DNA from: Anaerolineae bacterium | GTDB taxonomy: Bacteria; Chloroflexota; Anaerolineae; Promineifilales; Promineifilaceae | Length of the DNA: 64,000 bases | Direction of reading: 5' to 3' | Assembly: GCA_020848035.1 (NCBI GenBank) | Contig: JADLAX010000018.1 | Span: 28,253-92,252, forward strand | In this document: piece by piece, positions 36,203 to 45,904 of the stretch | Position numbering within the stretch: position 1 is the stretch's first letter | How the letters are laid out: each line of letters begins with the position of its first letter | Position numbers and translations under genes: made by a program | Notes under the pieces: generated by a model | What the model was told of the DNA's origin: nothing | What the model saw: the letters and a program-made list of their open reading frames with translations, nothing else | Database searches by the model: none

Positions 36203-36412
36203 TTAGACGGCCGTTACGTTAGCAGCAGCCGGGCCTTTGGGGCCAGCTTCGATGCTAAACTCGACGCGTTGGCCTTCGTACAAGGTTTTGCGGCCGGAAC
36301 CATTGATAGCTGAGTAATGAACGAATACGTCATCGCCATTATCAACAGCAATAAAGCCGAAGCCTTTTTGATCGTTGAACCATTTGACGGTCCCGGAAGT
36401 AATATCTGACAT
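36203..36412 (-). CDS. Cold-shock protein
   Basis: This 69-aa single CSD-fold protein has RNP1 KGFGFI and RNP2 VFVHYSAI. It binds single-stranded RNA/DNA and prevents RNA structure. The ATG at 36412 is preceded by AAGGAG; the frame is open upstream but that part is not family-like. The ending ACGGCCGT lies across its final codons. Confidence 0.93.
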   Translation of the reverse strand: MSDITSGTVKWFNDQKGFGFIAVDNGDDVFVHYSAINGSGRKTLYEGQRVEFSIEAGPKGPAAANVTAV

Positions 36413-36509
36413 TAAAAAGATTCTCCTTGTGGTTCTACGTAAACGGCCGTTTCTAACCACATCTATTTTTCTAAATTTGGCCGTTTACCGTGCGGTTTTG
36501 CCAAGAAAA

Positions 36510-36548
36510 AAAGCACTGACCCGACTTTTTCCGTCCAGGCAGTGCTTT
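36510..36548 (-). terminator. Terminator after the DUF1501 gene
   Basis: AAAGCACTG ... CAGTGCTTT with partly paired centre, followed on the minus strand by a T-run (TTTTTTTCTTGG). It ends the DUF1800-DUF1501 operon. Confidence 0.7.
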
Positions 36549-36646
36549 GGGTAATCCAGGACAAAACTCGCAAAATCAACGCCGATAGCGTACACGATTC
36601 TCAAGGTTCCGTCAATAATCTCTCATAACCGCTCTCAAACGGCCGT

Positions 36647-37951
36647 TTAGCGTGGCACTGCCAGGCCCAGGGGAGTTACCGTGTAGCCGGGGAAGATGGC
36701 GGGCAGCAGCGGGTTGTTCAGCCGCTTTTGGATGATTTCGCCCAGCACGTCGCGGTAATCGGTGGTGACGGCCAGGTCGCCGGGACCAACCAGCTGTTCA
36801 TCGTGCAGGCCGGGCCAGCGAGCGTAGACGCGCCCGCCATTGAGCCCACCGCCCAGGGTCATCATCATGCTGCCGTGGCCGTGGTCAGTGCCCAGACCGC
36901 CGTTCTCCTGCACCCGTCGCCCAAATTCGGACATGACAACCACGGTGACGCTGCCCATCTGTACCGGCAAATCCTCGTAAAAAGCAGCCAGGCCGTCGGC
37001 CAGTTCAGCCAGGTTAGCCGCCATGGTGCCCACCGCGCCGCCCTGAGCCACGTGCGTGTCCCAACCATCCACATCGACGCAGGCCACTTCTACCCCCACC
37101 TCCGCCTTGATAAGCTGGGCCACCAGGCGCATCGCCTGGCCGAATGCGGTTTCCGGATACGGCCGTCCCCCAGCCACATACCCCACCGTATCAAGCTTGC
37201 CCAGCACCTCGATCGAGGCAAAAGTCTGCTGCGCTGCCGCCGTCAGCATATCCTGGTTTTGGCTGTAGAGCGTTTGCAGCAGGTTGGTCATTTGGCCGAC
37301 GCGCTCCGACCGCCCGGCCAGGTGGTAGTCGGCAATGGATTGCAGGGCGGTGGAGGAAACGGCCCCGGTAAGCGAGGCGGGCAGCATGTCGCTTACGCCA
37401 ATGGCCCGCAGCGATGAACTGTTGCCACTGTCCAGCGTAGCCAGATGGCGCGCCAGCCAGCCAGTGTAATCGCCGTTTTCCGTTGCGCCGCGCTCCATCA
37501 AATCCATCGCTTCAAAGTGGGAGCGCGTTTCGTCGGGCGAGCCGGTGGCGTGGATGAAAGCCAGGTCGCCCGCCGCGTAGAGGTCGTGCAGCGGTGCCAG
37601 CGCGGGATGCAGGCCAAAAAAACCATCGAGATCGACGGTACGGCCGTTCACCGCTTTGTTGTCATCGGGCCGGGCAATGCCGATGAGGGGCCGGTGCTGG
37701 TAATATGCCTCGTCGCCATGCGGCACGATCATGTTTAAGCCATCGGCCCCGCCGCGCAAAAAGATGCACACCAGCGTATCGCCCGCTGGCCCCACGTGCG
37801 GATCGGCCAGGCTAATGCGCGGCATCCAGGTGGGCAGGGCCACCAGTTTGTGGCCAAACAGCAGCGCCGCCGCGGATTGGGCACCTCGGCTCAAAAAGGT
37901 GCGGCGGCTGACTTGTTCGTATTCCTGGCAGTGAATTGTTGGGGTTGTCAT
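36647..37951 (-). CDS. Tat-exported DUF1501 protein
   Basis: This 434-aa protein of the DUF1501 family has an alkaline-phosphatase/sulfatase-like fold. It has a twin-arginine signal (QVSRRTFLSRGAQSAAALLFG) and the family's GDTLVCIFLRGGADGLNMIVPHGDEAYYQHRPL. Metal-binding residues appear in VVVMSEFGRRVQENGGLGTDHGHG. It is second in an operon with the DUF1800 gene, the usual pairing in many phyla. It is exported and probably acts with DUF1800; the substrate is unknown. Confidence 0.88.
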   Translation of the reverse strand: MTTPTIHCQEYEQVSRRTFLSRGAQSAAALLFGHKLVALPTWMPRISLADPHVGPAGDTLVCIFLRGGADGLNMIVPHGDEAYYQHRPLIGIARPDDNKAVNGRTVDLDGFFGLHPALAPLHDLYAAGDLAFIHATGSPDETRSHFEAMDLMERGATENGDYTGWLARHLATLDSGNSSSLRAIGVSDMLPASLTGAVSSTALQSIADYHLAGRSERVGQMTNLLQTLYSQNQDMLTAAAQQTFASIEVLGKLDTVGYVAGGRPYPETAFGQAMRLVAQLIKAEVGVEVACVDVDGWDTHVAQGGAVGTMAANLAELADGLAAFYEDLPVQMGSVTVVVMSEFGRRVQENGGLGTDHGHGSMMMTLGGGLNGGRVYARWPGLHDEQLVGPGDLAVTTDYRDVLGEIIQKRLNNPLLPAIFPGYTVTPLGLAVPR

Positions 37952-37964
37952 TGGGGTTCTCCTG

Positions 37965-37990
37965 TAGGGGCGCAGCGCGCTGCGCCCCTA
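37965..37990. repeat. Perfect 26-bp palindrome within the operon
   Basis: A perfect 13-bp arm (TAGGGGCGCAGCG) with its complement lies between the DUF1800 stop and the DUF1501 ribosome site (AGGAGA). It could cap or tune the downstream message. Confidence 0.6.
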
Positions 37991-38000
37991 CCAAGTTTGT

Positions 38001-39548
38001 TTACGTCCATTGAAATTCCGGACTGGCCAGCATGAGGGCAATGCAGTCGCGCAGGCGCAGCTGGCCCTCGCCGTTGTGGATGGGCTGGCCACCGATGTCG
38101 GCCGTGAACAGCTCTAGCTCGTTGGGTTGCAGGGAACGGCCGTAAACCAACCCGGCAAACAGTTGCAGGGCAGATTCGGCGGTTTCTGCGCCGCCCGCCG
38201 CCAGCAAATCGTCCAGGGGCACGGTGGTGCCGGGAATCTCCTCATGCAGCAGGGCCACGGCAAAGTTCCAGCGCGGCAGCAAATTGGCCGCCCACGCCGA
38301 GGCAATGTCCGGGTAGCCGTCGGGCGGCGGCCACTGAAAGAGCGGCTGGCCCATCGTTTGCATCCAGTCGCCAATGGCGCGGCCACGCCCCAGGCTGAAG
38401 TCCACCCGTAGGGCCCGCAGCGCCGAGACCATGTAGGTATGCGGCCGTTTCAGCTTGGGTGGTGCCGTGGCAAATTCCTCGCTCAGAAAGATGACCTGCA
38501 GCATCGGCTTGATCGCGCCGTTGTTTTGCCGGTACGCTTCTGCTACCTGACGAATCAAATCCGGCGGCGGCTCATCGGCGACAAAGCGGCGCACCAGCTT
38601 GGTGGCCAAAAAGGTGGCGGTAGATGGATGGCTGGCCAGCAGATCGAGCAGTTCTTCTACCTCGGCCGCACCGCGCCCGGCGGGGAAAGTGCGTCCCAAA
38701 ATCTGCTTCTCGCCAAAGTCATGCACCGCCTCATCGAAGGTAAACTGGCCGCGTAAACGGCCGCGTTTGGCCACGGTCCAGCCGGTGAGCACGCGGGCCA
38801 CCTCCTGCACGTCGCGCTGGGTGTAGCCGCCGTCTACGCCCAGGGTGTGCAGCTCCAGCAGCTCGCGGGCGTAATTTTCGTTGGGGTGGCTCTGCTCGTT
38901 GCTGATGTTGTCCAGGTAGAGCAGCATCGCCGGGCTTTTGGCCGATGCGCCCAGCAGATCGCGGAAGTTGGTTAGGGCATACGGCCGTATCACTTCCCGA
39001 TCATCCACAATTTTGGCCAGGGGCATCACCTCTTCTTTGCGCAGATAAATGTTGAAATGATCGGACCAGAACTCCACCATTGCTTCGTACAGCTGCCGTT
39101 TGCTGTAGATGGCACGCATAAGTGTGCTGCCAATCAGCTCCACCGCGCCATCCTGCGGCTCCTGCTCCACCAGGATGCTGGCATCCATCTGGTACAGCGA
39201 CTGGTGCCGGGCAATGAGGTCACCGGCCAGGTCGTCGATAGACTCTGGGTTGAGTTGTTCCTCCAGGTAGGCGGCCAACCCCAGTTGTTCCGCGCGGTTC
39301 ACTTCGCCGGGCGCGGGGCCGTAGCCGGCCCGGTTAAGCAGCCGCCGCACCGGGTTCACCGCCAAAGTCGGCAGGTTGGGGGCGGCTTGGGTGAGTGGGG
39401 GAGTGCCGGAAACGGCCGTTGGCACCCACAGCGCCTCGGGCAGTTCACGCTGCACCAGCTCCCGCCCCACGGCACTGCATCCGGCGGTTCCGGCAGCAAC
39501 GGCCGTCAGGCCGCCCAGGCGGAGGAAGTTGCGTCGGGTTAGGTTCAT
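38001..39548 (-). CDS. Tat-exported DUF1800 protein
   Basis: This 515-aa DUF1800 protein has a twin-arginine signal MNLTRRNFLRLGGLTAVAA ending in a possible lipobox (GTAGC). Family features are LLNRAGYGPAPGEV, WSDHFNIYL, SNEQSHPNENYARELLELHTLGVDGGYTQRDVQEVARVLTGWTV. The family's activity is not established; it is nearly always coupled to DUF1501. It is first in the operon. Confidence 0.88.
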   Translation of the reverse strand: MNLTRRNFLRLGGLTAVAAGTAGCSAVGRELVQRELPEALWVPTAVSGTPPLTQAAPNLPTLAVNPVRRLLNRAGYGPAPGEVNRAEQLGLAAYLEEQLNPESIDDLAGDLIARHQSLYQMDASILVEQEPQDGAVELIGSTLMRAIYSKRQLYEAMVEFWSDHFNIYLRKEEVMPLAKIVDDREVIRPYALTNFRDLLGASAKSPAMLLYLDNISNEQSHPNENYARELLELHTLGVDGGYTQRDVQEVARVLTGWTVAKRGRLRGQFTFDEAVHDFGEKQILGRTFPAGRGAAEVEELLDLLASHPSTATFLATKLVRRFVADEPPPDLIRQVAEAYRQNNGAIKPMLQVIFLSEEFATAPPKLKRPHTYMVSALRALRVDFSLGRGRAIGDWMQTMGQPLFQWPPPDGYPDIASAWAANLLPRWNFAVALLHEEIPGTTVPLDDLLAAGGAETAESALQLFAGLVYGRSLQPNELELFTADIGGQPIHNGEGQLRLRDCIALMLASPEFQWT

Positions 39549-39562
39549 GATCAAATCCTTTG

Positions 39563-39628
39563 CGTAAAAAGTGAGAAGTGAAAAGTAAAAAGTGGCTCAC
39601 TTCTCACTTTTCACTTTTTACTTTTCAC
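39563..39628. repeat. Hairpin repeat, AGTGAAAAGTAAAAAGTG family
   Basis: GTGAGAAGTGAAAAGTAAAA faces TCACTTCTCACTTTTCAC. It lies between two same-strand genes. Confidence 0.7.
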
Positions 39629-40140
39629 CGTTCCCCTACCACTGCCACCGGCTCCTGCACCACCCGACGGGGCAGCCAACCGAGCAGGCCAAAGGTGGCC
39701 GCACCCAGCACGGTAATGCCAACGATGGGGGCAAAGAGGAACCAGCCGACGATGGGAAAGAGGCAGGCCAGCTCGTAAACGACGGCGCCACGCAGCAGGT
39801 TGAGCACCTCAGAGCTGGGGCTGGCCAGCAGGGTGACCCGTTTGGCCAGCAGGCGGGCCATGCCTGCCGCGCCCACTGTGCCCAGCCCCATGCCAATAAA
39901 GCCGACCAAAAAGGCACTGCCCTGGCCCAGACCTGGAATGTTCGCCGTCATGGCGATCCAAATGAGGAAAGCGGCCGTTACCGGCACGCCGAGGAAAAAA
40001 CTTTTGCCCGGCGTCTGTGCCAGGCGCGTTTCGATGCGGCGGGTGACCTGAGGCATGAGTAAATTCAGCGCCAGCAGCAGGGCGGGTAAGCAGATCAACA
40101 TCCCCAAGAGGGAATAAACAACAATATACACATCGACCAT
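39625..40140 (-). CDS. Four-helix membrane protein, hypothetical
   Basis: This 171-aa protein is mostly membrane: hydrophobic segments at about 5-28, 47-65, 72-92 and 120-150. It has a Gly-rich pair (FLVGFIGMGLGTVGAAGMARLL). I do not recognise the family. AAGGAG precedes its ATG. No neighbour suggests a role. Confidence 0.7.
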   Translation of the reverse strand: MVDVYIVVYSLLGMLICLPALLLALNLLMPQVTRRIETRLAQTPGKSFFLGVPVTAAFLIWIAMTANIPGLGQGSAFLVGFIGMGLGTVGAAGMARLLAKRVTLLASPSSEVLNLLRGAVVYELACLFPIVGWFLFAPIVGITVLGAATFGLLGWLPRRVVQEPVAVVGER

Positions 40141-40339
40141 GAGAGTGCTCCTTTGCGGGCAGCGGCTGGCGAATGAGCCAGAGCCATAACGCCAGCTGTG
40201 CTTGTTGACGGCCGTTGACCCTTAACAAATCATCATGGGCGAACGGCCGTTTATCCGATTCTGGTCATAAATACCAGACAGATCGCCGAAAGTTGCAATC
40301 GGTTTGTAAATTGTTGGTAAATTGAGGAGGGTCCGACGT

Positions 40340-41086
40340 TTACGCCAGCAATTGCAGGGTTGCCGGGGATGGTCCCTGGCCAAACGTTTGCCGGAGGCTG
40401 TGGTGGCAGGCGGCCAGCTGGGCTTCGGCGCGGGCACGCTGGCCCGTTTGCAGGTACAGCTGGATCAGCTTGCGGTGCCAGCCTTCGTGATGTGGCTCGA
40501 TGGTGATGAGCTGTTGGGCGTAGGGGATGGCCAGGTGGAACTGTCCGCTAGCTTCATACTGGCCTACCAGGCGCAGCAACGCATCCAGGGCCATGAGGCG
40601 ATGCTGCTCACGCGCCAGGGCCGCCCATTCCACAAACCCTTTGGCATCCTGCACCTGGATCGTTTCCAGGAAGTCGCCGCGATAGAGTTTGACGGCCGTT
40701 TCTGGTTTTTGCGGAATCGTTTGTTGGAAAACGGCCGTGTCTAGCCACACATCGTAGGCAGGGTTCAAGCGCACGGTCTGCCGATTGATCAAAATGGTAT
40801 CTTCGCAGACCCGGCGCAGGCGGGAGAGCAGCACGCGCAAATTGTTATTGGCCTGGTTGCGCGACTGGGCGTTAAACAACAACGATGCCAGCACTTCACG
40901 CAAGTGCGGGTACGGGTGGCAAACCAGGTAGGCAAACAGCGCCTCAACCTTGCTCGATGTCGTTTCCGCCAGCGGCTGCCCATTAATGAGAAAAGAGGGG
41001 GCACCGAAGAGGTGAATTTCTAAATAGGCGGAAGAATCCACCGACTCATTGGGTTTGGTATCCTGTAGGGTTTCGATTGGCTGCAT
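40340..41086 (-). CDS. BTAD/SARP-type transcriptional activator
   Basis: This 248-aa protein has an OmpR-like winged helix (about 20-110; LEIHLFGAPSFLINGQPLAET, SSKVEALFAYLV, NNLRVLLSRLRRV) and a bacterial transcriptional activation domain of TPR-like helices (about 115-240). Such regulators, often fused to ATPase domains, control secondary metabolism or signalling; this one is a bare wHTH-BTAD. The ATG has only a weak ribosome site. Confidence 0.82.
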   Translation of the reverse strand: MQPIETLQDTKPNESVDSSAYLEIHLFGAPSFLINGQPLAETTSSKVEALFAYLVCHPYPHLREVLASLLFNAQSRNQANNNLRVLLSRLRRVCEDTILINRQTVRLNPAYDVWLDTAVFQQTIPQKPETAVKLYRGDFLETIQVQDAKGFVEWAALAREQHRLMALDALLRLVGQYEASGQFHLAIPYAQQLITIEPHHEGWHRKLIQLYLQTGQRARAEAQLAACHHSLRQTFGQGPSPATLQLLA

Positions 41087-41362
41087 TGGTCTCTTGTACT
41101 TTAGAGCATTGGCTTCTGTGATGCATGTCAGCTTTGCTGCCCATAATAACTTGCTTACTTCGTCGATGGTTTAGCAAACTTTGCGTGAGTGGAAGGATGG
41201 GCAATGGCTCTTGAACAGTTTCCACTATGAGATCAGACGCCTGGTGAGCAGGCTTTTGCAAAGCTGCATCTTGATCCTAAGCGGCCAAAGTTACCATTTA
41301 ACTTACGTCAGCGGAACATAAAAAGAGGGGCAGGTGGCAGCAAAATTTGGGGCGAGAGAAAG
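41087..41362. other. Intergenic region, no gene seen
   Basis: No supported open frame. The left part is the upstream region of the BTAD gene; no clear promoter pair was found. Confidence 0.4.
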
Positions 41363-41401
41363 GGGTGAGAGGCACGGCCGTTTCGGCCATACCTCTCACC
41401 C
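41363..41401 (-). terminator. Terminator after the Thr/Pro-linker lipoprotein
   Basis: GGGTGAGAGG / CCTCTCACCC stem with an inner GGCCGTTTCGGCC-type loop containing ACGGCCGT, flanked by AAATTT on both sides. It lies just after the lipoprotein stop on the minus strand. Confidence 0.6.
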
Positions 41402-41409
41402 GACCAAAT

Positions 41410-42465
41410 TTAAGGAGGGCCTAACGAAAAAGACGGGTCGCAGGTAAAACCTACCGGGGCTTGAACCGGTTCATAGCTGTATTCATCCAGGTAGAGCCCA
41501 ATTGGCTCATCCAAGCCTTCGTAGGTGATGATGTAAATATCCAGGATTGTGTCACCCACGGGCAGCGAGCCAGACCGATCGTAGGTGATCGGCTCACCGT
41601 TTGGCCCGCGCAGGTTGTCTAGGAAGGCTCGTTCACGCGGTGGGCCGCCAAAGGCATCGCCGCCTACCTTGATGGGGTTTTCCTGGGTGTAGCCGTAGGT
41701 GGGATCGGCCGCCGTGGTGCAGCCAACCTCAAGCTCACTGCTGGGTACGAGAAATACCACCGTGCTCAACAGCTGGGTAAAAACAGGCTCGCCTTCCTTT
41801 TCCCACTGCTGCTCATCACTAGAAAGGTTGGCGATGCCCAGGCCAAATAGAAATTGGGTGGGTGTTGGCATCACCAGGATTGCCTGGCCCTTGAGTGGTG
41901 CGCCAAACAGGGTACCGGTAACGGCTACGGCCGTTCCCTCATACCCATCCACTACAATCGCTGTTTCAGCACCCTGCACAAATTCCCCCTCGCCAATGGC
42001 GGCAAACTCCGCCAAAAAGTCGTCGATAATTTCGTCTGGCGTGGCCCCTTCGGTGTAGGGCGTGACGCCGGTAAAGGTGATGATGAGCGTGCCAACATTG
42101 CCCGCTGCACCCACGGTACGGCCGTCTGGCAGCGCTTCCATGTCATATCCCGGCACGTAGCCAATGGTGTAGCCGCCTTCAGCCAGCTCCAGGCGCTCGC
42201 TGGCATCGGCGGTGGGTTCTGGCGTGGCGGTGGGCGTTTCGGTAGGACGCGGCGTGCTGGTGGCGGTAGGTTCGGGCGTCGGTGTTTCCGTGGGGGGAAG
42301 GGCCGTATTCGTAGCGGTGGCAATAGGAACGGCCGTAGCGGTTTGGGTTGCGGTGGGAACGGCCGTATGGGTCACTGTGGGCGTGGGTTCAGGTTCCGCC
42401 GGGGCCTCACAAGCCGCCAGCCATAAAACAAGACACATGCAGAGAGAAAAGTAACGGATTTTCAT
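41410..42465 (-). CDS. Lipoprotein with Thr/Pro-rich linker
   Basis: This 351-aa protein starts at 42465 (MKIRYFSLCMCLVLWLAAC), a lipoprotein signal with Cys at about 19. Residues 22-90 are a low-complexity linker of Pro-Thr-Ala repeats. A globular domain follows (LAEGGYTIGYVPGYDMEALPDG ... TLIITFTGVTPYTEGATPDE), then a second small domain near the end. I do not recognise the domains. It is attached to the outside of the membrane. Confidence 0.75.
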   Translation of the reverse strand: MKIRYFSLCMCLVLWLAACEAPAEPEPTPTVTHTAVPTATQTATAVPIATATNTALPPTETPTPEPTATSTPRPTETPTATPEPTADASERLELAEGGYTIGYVPGYDMEALPDGRTVGAAGNVGTLIITFTGVTPYTEGATPDEIIDDFLAEFAAIGEGEFVQGAETAIVVDGYEGTAVAVTGTLFGAPLKGQAILVMPTPTQFLFGLGIANLSSDEQQWEKEGEPVFTQLLSTVVFLVPSSELEVGCTTAADPTYGYTQENPIKVGGDAFGGPPRERAFLDNLRGPNGEPITYDRSGSLPVGDTILDIYIITYEGLDEPIGLYLDEYSYEPVQAPVGFTCDPSFSLGPP

Positions 42466-42567
42466 AAAGCGCCTCAACTGGTAACGCTGGTGACGATGGA
42501 ATGCGGGAAGTATAGCTGGATTTTGGGGCAGGAAAACAAAACGGGGCTTCAGGCTTTTGTGGGGAGG

Positions 42568-42630
42568 GCGTGAAACGTGAAGCGTGAAACGTGATTGACC
42601 CTCCGGTCACGTTTCACGTTTCACGCATCA
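42568..42630. repeat. Hairpin repeat, CGTGAAACGTGAAGCGTGAA family
   Basis: GGCGTGAAACGTGAAGCGTG faces GTCACGTTTCACGTTTCACG after a short loop. It lies upstream of the lipoprotein gene and downstream of aceA. Confidence 0.75.
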
Positions 42631-42685
42631 CAGGCGGTAAACTCCCTAAATTCCGCAAGAGACAGTAAAACCAGTTCCCTAAACG

Positions 42686-42724
42686 AAAAGAAACGGCCGT
42701 CTCCCACAGACGGCCGTTTCTTTT
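42686..42724 (-). terminator. Terminator after aceA built from two ACGGCCGT palindromes
   Basis: A perfect 17-bp stem (AAAAGAAACGGCCGTCT and its complement) with loop CCCAC lies 30 bp after the aceA stop. Each arm contains one copy of the iterated octamer. Confidence 0.8.
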
Positions 42725-42753
42725 ACCAAGGAGTGAATGGAAAAAATGAACAG

Positions 42754-44046
42754 TTAGGCGTGAGCCGGTTCAAACTGGGCTTCTTCGGTGGAGCCTTTGA
42801 GAGCGGCCGTAGACGCCTCACCACCGGAAACCGTCAGCTGAATTTCATCAAAGTAGCCAGCACCGACAAAGCTCTGGTGCTTGACGGCCCGGTAACCATC
42901 GCTGGTCTCCAGGCTAAATTCCCGTTCTTGCAGGCGCGAGTAACCCGCCATGCCTTCATTTTTGTAAGCCAGCGCCAGTTCAAACATGCTCGTGTTCAGC
43001 GCATGGAAGCCAGCCAGGGTGACAAATTGGAACTTGTAGCCCATCTTGCCCAGCTCCACCTGGAACTTGGCGATGGTTTCCTGGTCCAGGTTGCGCCGCC
43101 AGTTAAACGACGGCGAACAGTTGTAGGCCAGCAGCTTGCCGGGGAACTTCTCATGCACCGCTTCAGCAAATTCGCGCGCTTCACCCAGGTCTGGTGTGGA
43201 GGTTTCGCACCAGATGACGTCGGCGTAAGGCGCGTAGGAGAGGGCGCGGGCAATGGCGCTTTCCAGGCCGCCCTTGATGCCATAGAACCCTTCAGAGGTG
43301 CGCGTGCCGGTGAGGAACGGCTGGTCACGCGGATCAATGTCGCTGGTCAGCAGTTCGGCGGAATCGGCATCGGTGCGGGCAATGAGCACCGTGGGCACAC
43401 CCATCACGTCGGCCGCCAGGCGGGCCGCTACCAGCTTCTGAATGAACTCGCGGGTGGGCACCAGCACTTTGCCACCCATGTGGCCACACTTCTTGGCCGA
43501 CGAGAGCTGATCCTCAAAATGGACACCGGCCACGCCAGCTTCAATCATCATCTTCATCAGCTCAAAGGCGTTCAGCGACCCGCCAAAACCAGATTCCGCA
43601 TCGGCGACGATGGGGGCAAACCAGTAGGTGCCGTTCTGGTCGTTCATGTGGTAAATCTGGTCGGCGCGCATGAGCGCATTGTTGATGCGCTGGGCCAGTT
43701 TTGGCGCGCTGTCGGCGGGGTAGAGGCTCTGGTCTGGGTAGGTGTGGGCCGCGCCGTTGGCGTCGGCGGCCACCTGCCAGCCGCTCAGGTAAATGGCTTT
43801 CAGGCCCGCCTGGACCATCTGCACGGCCTGGTTGCCCGTTAAAGCACCGAGGGCATTGACATAATCATCCTGGTGCATCAAGCGCCAGAGCCGTTCGGCC
43901 CCCATGCGCGCCAGGGTATACTCAATTTGAATGCTGCCGCGCAGCCGACAAACGTCTTCGCTGGTGTACGGCCGTTCAATGCCCTGCCACCGCTTGTCAA
44001 ACTTCCAACTATTTTCCATCTGCGCTGCACTGTATTCTTTCGTCAT
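42754..44046 (-). CDS. aceA: Isocitrate lyase
   Basis: This 430-aa enzyme splits isocitrate into glyoxylate and succinate, the first glyoxylate-shunt step. It has the active-site loop [12 protein letters not shown] and the substrate region [15 protein letters not shown], plus [12 protein letters not shown] near the end. GGAGG lies 7 nt before the ATG at 44046. It follows aceB (malate synthase) on the same strand with 72 bp between, so both use the aceB promoter. The shunt permits growth on acetate and fatty acids. Confidence 0.96.
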   Translation of the reverse strand: MTKEYSAAQMENSWKFDKRWQGIERPYTSEDVCRLRGSIQIEYTLARMGAERLWRLMHQDDYVNALGALTGNQAVQMVQAGLKAIYLSGWQVAADANGAAHTYPDQSLYPADSAPKLAQRINNALMRADQIYHMNDQNGTYWFAPIVADAESGFGGSLNAFELMKMMIEAGVAGVHFEDQLSSAKKCGHMGGKVLVPTREFIQKLVAARLAADVMGVPTVLIARTDADSAELLTSDIDPRDQPFLTGTRTSEGFYGIKGGLESAIARALSYAPYADVIWCETSTPDLGEAREFAEAVHEKFPGKLLAYNCSPSFNWRRNLDQETIAKFQVELGKMGYKFQFVTLAGFHALNTSMFELALAYKNEGMAGYSRLQEREFSLETSDGYRAVKHQSFVGAGYFDEIQLTVSGGEASTAALKGSTEEAQFEPAHA

Positions 44047-44118
44047 GCTCACTCCTCCGAGTTGTTACGTAAAACTTAAAAATTTCGATATACGGTATTT
44101 TGCATCACCGTGAAAACA

Positions 44119-45702
44119 CTAACTCAAATATTCATAAGCGGGCAGCGTCAAAAATTCCGTAAAAGTTTTGCCCGTGACGATTTCTTCAAACAATTTACCC
44201 GCATCGCGGTATTTGCCCTGCTCAAACTGTTCTGGCCCAACCTGCCCTTTAATTTGCTGCAAGACGGCGGGCATCATGTCCCGAATCAGTTCAGGGGTGA
44301 TGGAACGGCCGTCGGCCAGCGTGGTGCCCGGATTGTGCAGCCACTGCCACACCTGGGCGCGAGAAATTTCGGCCGTCGCCGCATCTTCCATCAGGTTGTA
44401 GATGGGCACGCAGCCGTTGCCGCCCAGCCAGGCCGCCATGTATTGAATGCCCACGTCAATGTTCGTACGCAGCCCGGCCTCGGTGATGTGCCCCTGGGGC
44501 ACCGCCAGCAAATCCTCGGCGGTAATGTGCACATCCTCACGCCGCCGGTGAAGCTGGTTGGCACTACTCATCACTTTGTCGAACTCTTCTTTGGCAATGC
44601 GCACCAGGGCCGGATGGGCCACCCAGGTGCCGTCGTGACCATCTTCAGCTTCACGCTTTTTGTCGGCGCGCACTTTGGCCAGCGCCGTCTCGTTGGCCTG
44701 GGGATCGTTTTTGATGGGAATTTGCGCCGCCATGCCGCCCATGGCGTGAATGCCGCGCCGATGGCACGTTTTGATGAGCAGCAGTGAGTACGAACGCATC
44801 ATGCGTGTGGTCATCGTTACTTCGGCGCGGTCGGGCATGACAAAATGGGGATGATTGCGGAATTTGCGAATGGCGCTGAAGATGTAATCCCAACGGCCGC
44901 AATTTAGTCCGGCCGAATGGTCACGCAGTTCGTACAAAATTTCGTCCATCTCAAACGCCGCCAGGATATTCTCGATGAGCACCGTGGCGCGAATGGAGCC
45001 TTGCGGCACGCCCAGCATCTCCTGAGCTTTGACAAACACGTCGTTCCACAGCCGGGCTTCATGGTGGCTTTCTAATTTGGGCAGGTAAAAGTAGGGGCCG
45101 CTGCCTTTGTCGAGCAGTTTTTGGGCATTGTGGAAGAAGTAGAGGCCAAAATCAAAAAGGGAGGCGGAGATGGGACGGCCGTTCAGCAGCAAATGTTTTT
45201 CGTCCAAATGCCAACCACGCGGGCGCACCAGCAGGGTAGCAATCGTGTCGTCCAATTCGTAAAACTTGCCGTCGGGATTGGTGAAGGTGATGGTGCCGTC
45301 GATGGCGTCACAGAGGTTGATCTGGCCTTGAATGGTGTCGAACCAGGTAGGCGAATGCGAATCCTCGAAGTCAGCCATGTACATGTTGGCGCCAGAGTTC
45401 AGGGCGTTGATGACCATTTTGCGGTCCACCGGCCCGGTGATCTCCACCCGGCGCTCCATCAGGTCGGCGGGGATGGGGGCGACTTGCCATTCACTGCGGC
45501 GAATTTCGGCCGTTTCGGGCAGAAAGTCCGGCATTTCACCGGCATCCAGCCGCTGCTGGCGCACCACCCGTTCCCGCAAAAGCGCCAGACGCCGCTCGCC
45601 AAACGTCTCCGCCAAGGCCGCGACAAAAGCCAACGCCGCCGGGGTTAAAATCCGCTCAAACTCTGGATACATCTCGCCAGTAAGCTGTAAATCGCGGGAC
45701 AT
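44119..45702 (-). CDS. aceB: Malate synthase A
   Basis: This 527-aa enzyme joins glyoxylate and acetyl-CoA to malate. Family features are [17 protein letters not shown], the substrate motif [21 protein letters not shown] and [13 protein letters not shown]; the length matches AceB. AAGGAG lies 7 nt before the ATG at 45702, which fixes the start despite an open frame upstream. It is first in the aceBA operon, behind a strong promoter flanked by two identical operators. Confidence 0.96.
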   Translation of the reverse strand: MSRDLQLTGEMYPEFERILTPAALAFVAALAETFGERRLALLRERVVRQQRLDAGEMPDFLPETAEIRRSEWQVAPIPADLMERRVEITGPVDRKMVINALNSGANMYMADFEDSHSPTWFDTIQGQINLCDAIDGTITFTNPDGKFYELDDTIATLLVRPRGWHLDEKHLLLNGRPISASLFDFGLYFFHNAQKLLDKGSGPYFYLPKLESHHEARLWNDVFVKAQEMLGVPQGSIRATVLIENILAAFEMDEILYELRDHSAGLNCGRWDYIFSAIRKFRNHPHFVMPDRAEVTMTTRMMRSYSLLLIKTCHRRGIHAMGGMAAQIPIKNDPQANETALAKVRADKKREAEDGHDGTWVAHPALVRIAKEEFDKVMSSANQLHRRREDVHITAEDLLAVPQGHITEAGLRTNIDVGIQYMAAWLGGNGCVPIYNLMEDAATAEISRAQVWQWLHNPGTTLADGRSITPELIRDMMPAVLQQIKGQVGPEQFEQGKYRDAGKLFEEIVTGKTFTEFLTLPAYEYLS

Positions 45703-45756
45703 GAGTGGGCTCCTTCGCTGCATTCTGCTAACTGCATTCTGTAAAAACGACACGCA

Positions 45757-45772
45757 TAGCGAAAATTCGCTA
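45757..45772. promoter_or_regulatory. Operator O1, TAGCGAAAATTCGCTA
   Basis: A 7-2-7 perfect inverted repeat, just downstream of the aceB -10 element (around +6 to +21). An identical copy lies 83 bp upstream at 45840. It is a likely RamB-type binding site. Confidence 0.7.
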
Positions 45773-45784
45773 TTTGTGAAGAAA

Positions 45785-45812
45785 AGTATAAACGAAAGAC
45801 GCACTGTGTCAA
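45785..45812 (-). promoter_or_regulatory. Promoter of aceBA
   Basis: Near-consensus TTGACA (45812-45807) and TATACT (45790-45785) on the minus strand, 16 bp apart. Both operators flank it, so it is probably repressed unless acetate or fatty acids are used. Confidence 0.75.
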
Positions 45813-45839
45813 GGGTAAACAGGGCGATTTCTCGCTTAA

Positions 45840-45855
45840 TAGCGAAAATTCGCTA
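45840..45855. promoter_or_regulatory. Operator O2, TAGCGAAAATTCGCTA
   Basis: An identical 16-bp copy of O1, upstream of the -35. The 83-bp offset is about eight helical turns, which suits looping between two dimers. A looser half-match (GCGATTTCTCGC) lies next to it at 45824-45835. Confidence 0.7.
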
Positions 45856-45904
45856 AAAGTTGTATCATTGCGGCGGAATTTGTAGAACCATTGTAACTGA
45901 TCAG

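Noticed and set aside
42595..43842. 415-codon open frame on the plus strand
   Set aside because: It lies wholly over aceA and its flank in antisense. The peptide is His/Gly/Arg-rich and family-less, as expected for the opposite strand of a GC-rich gene.
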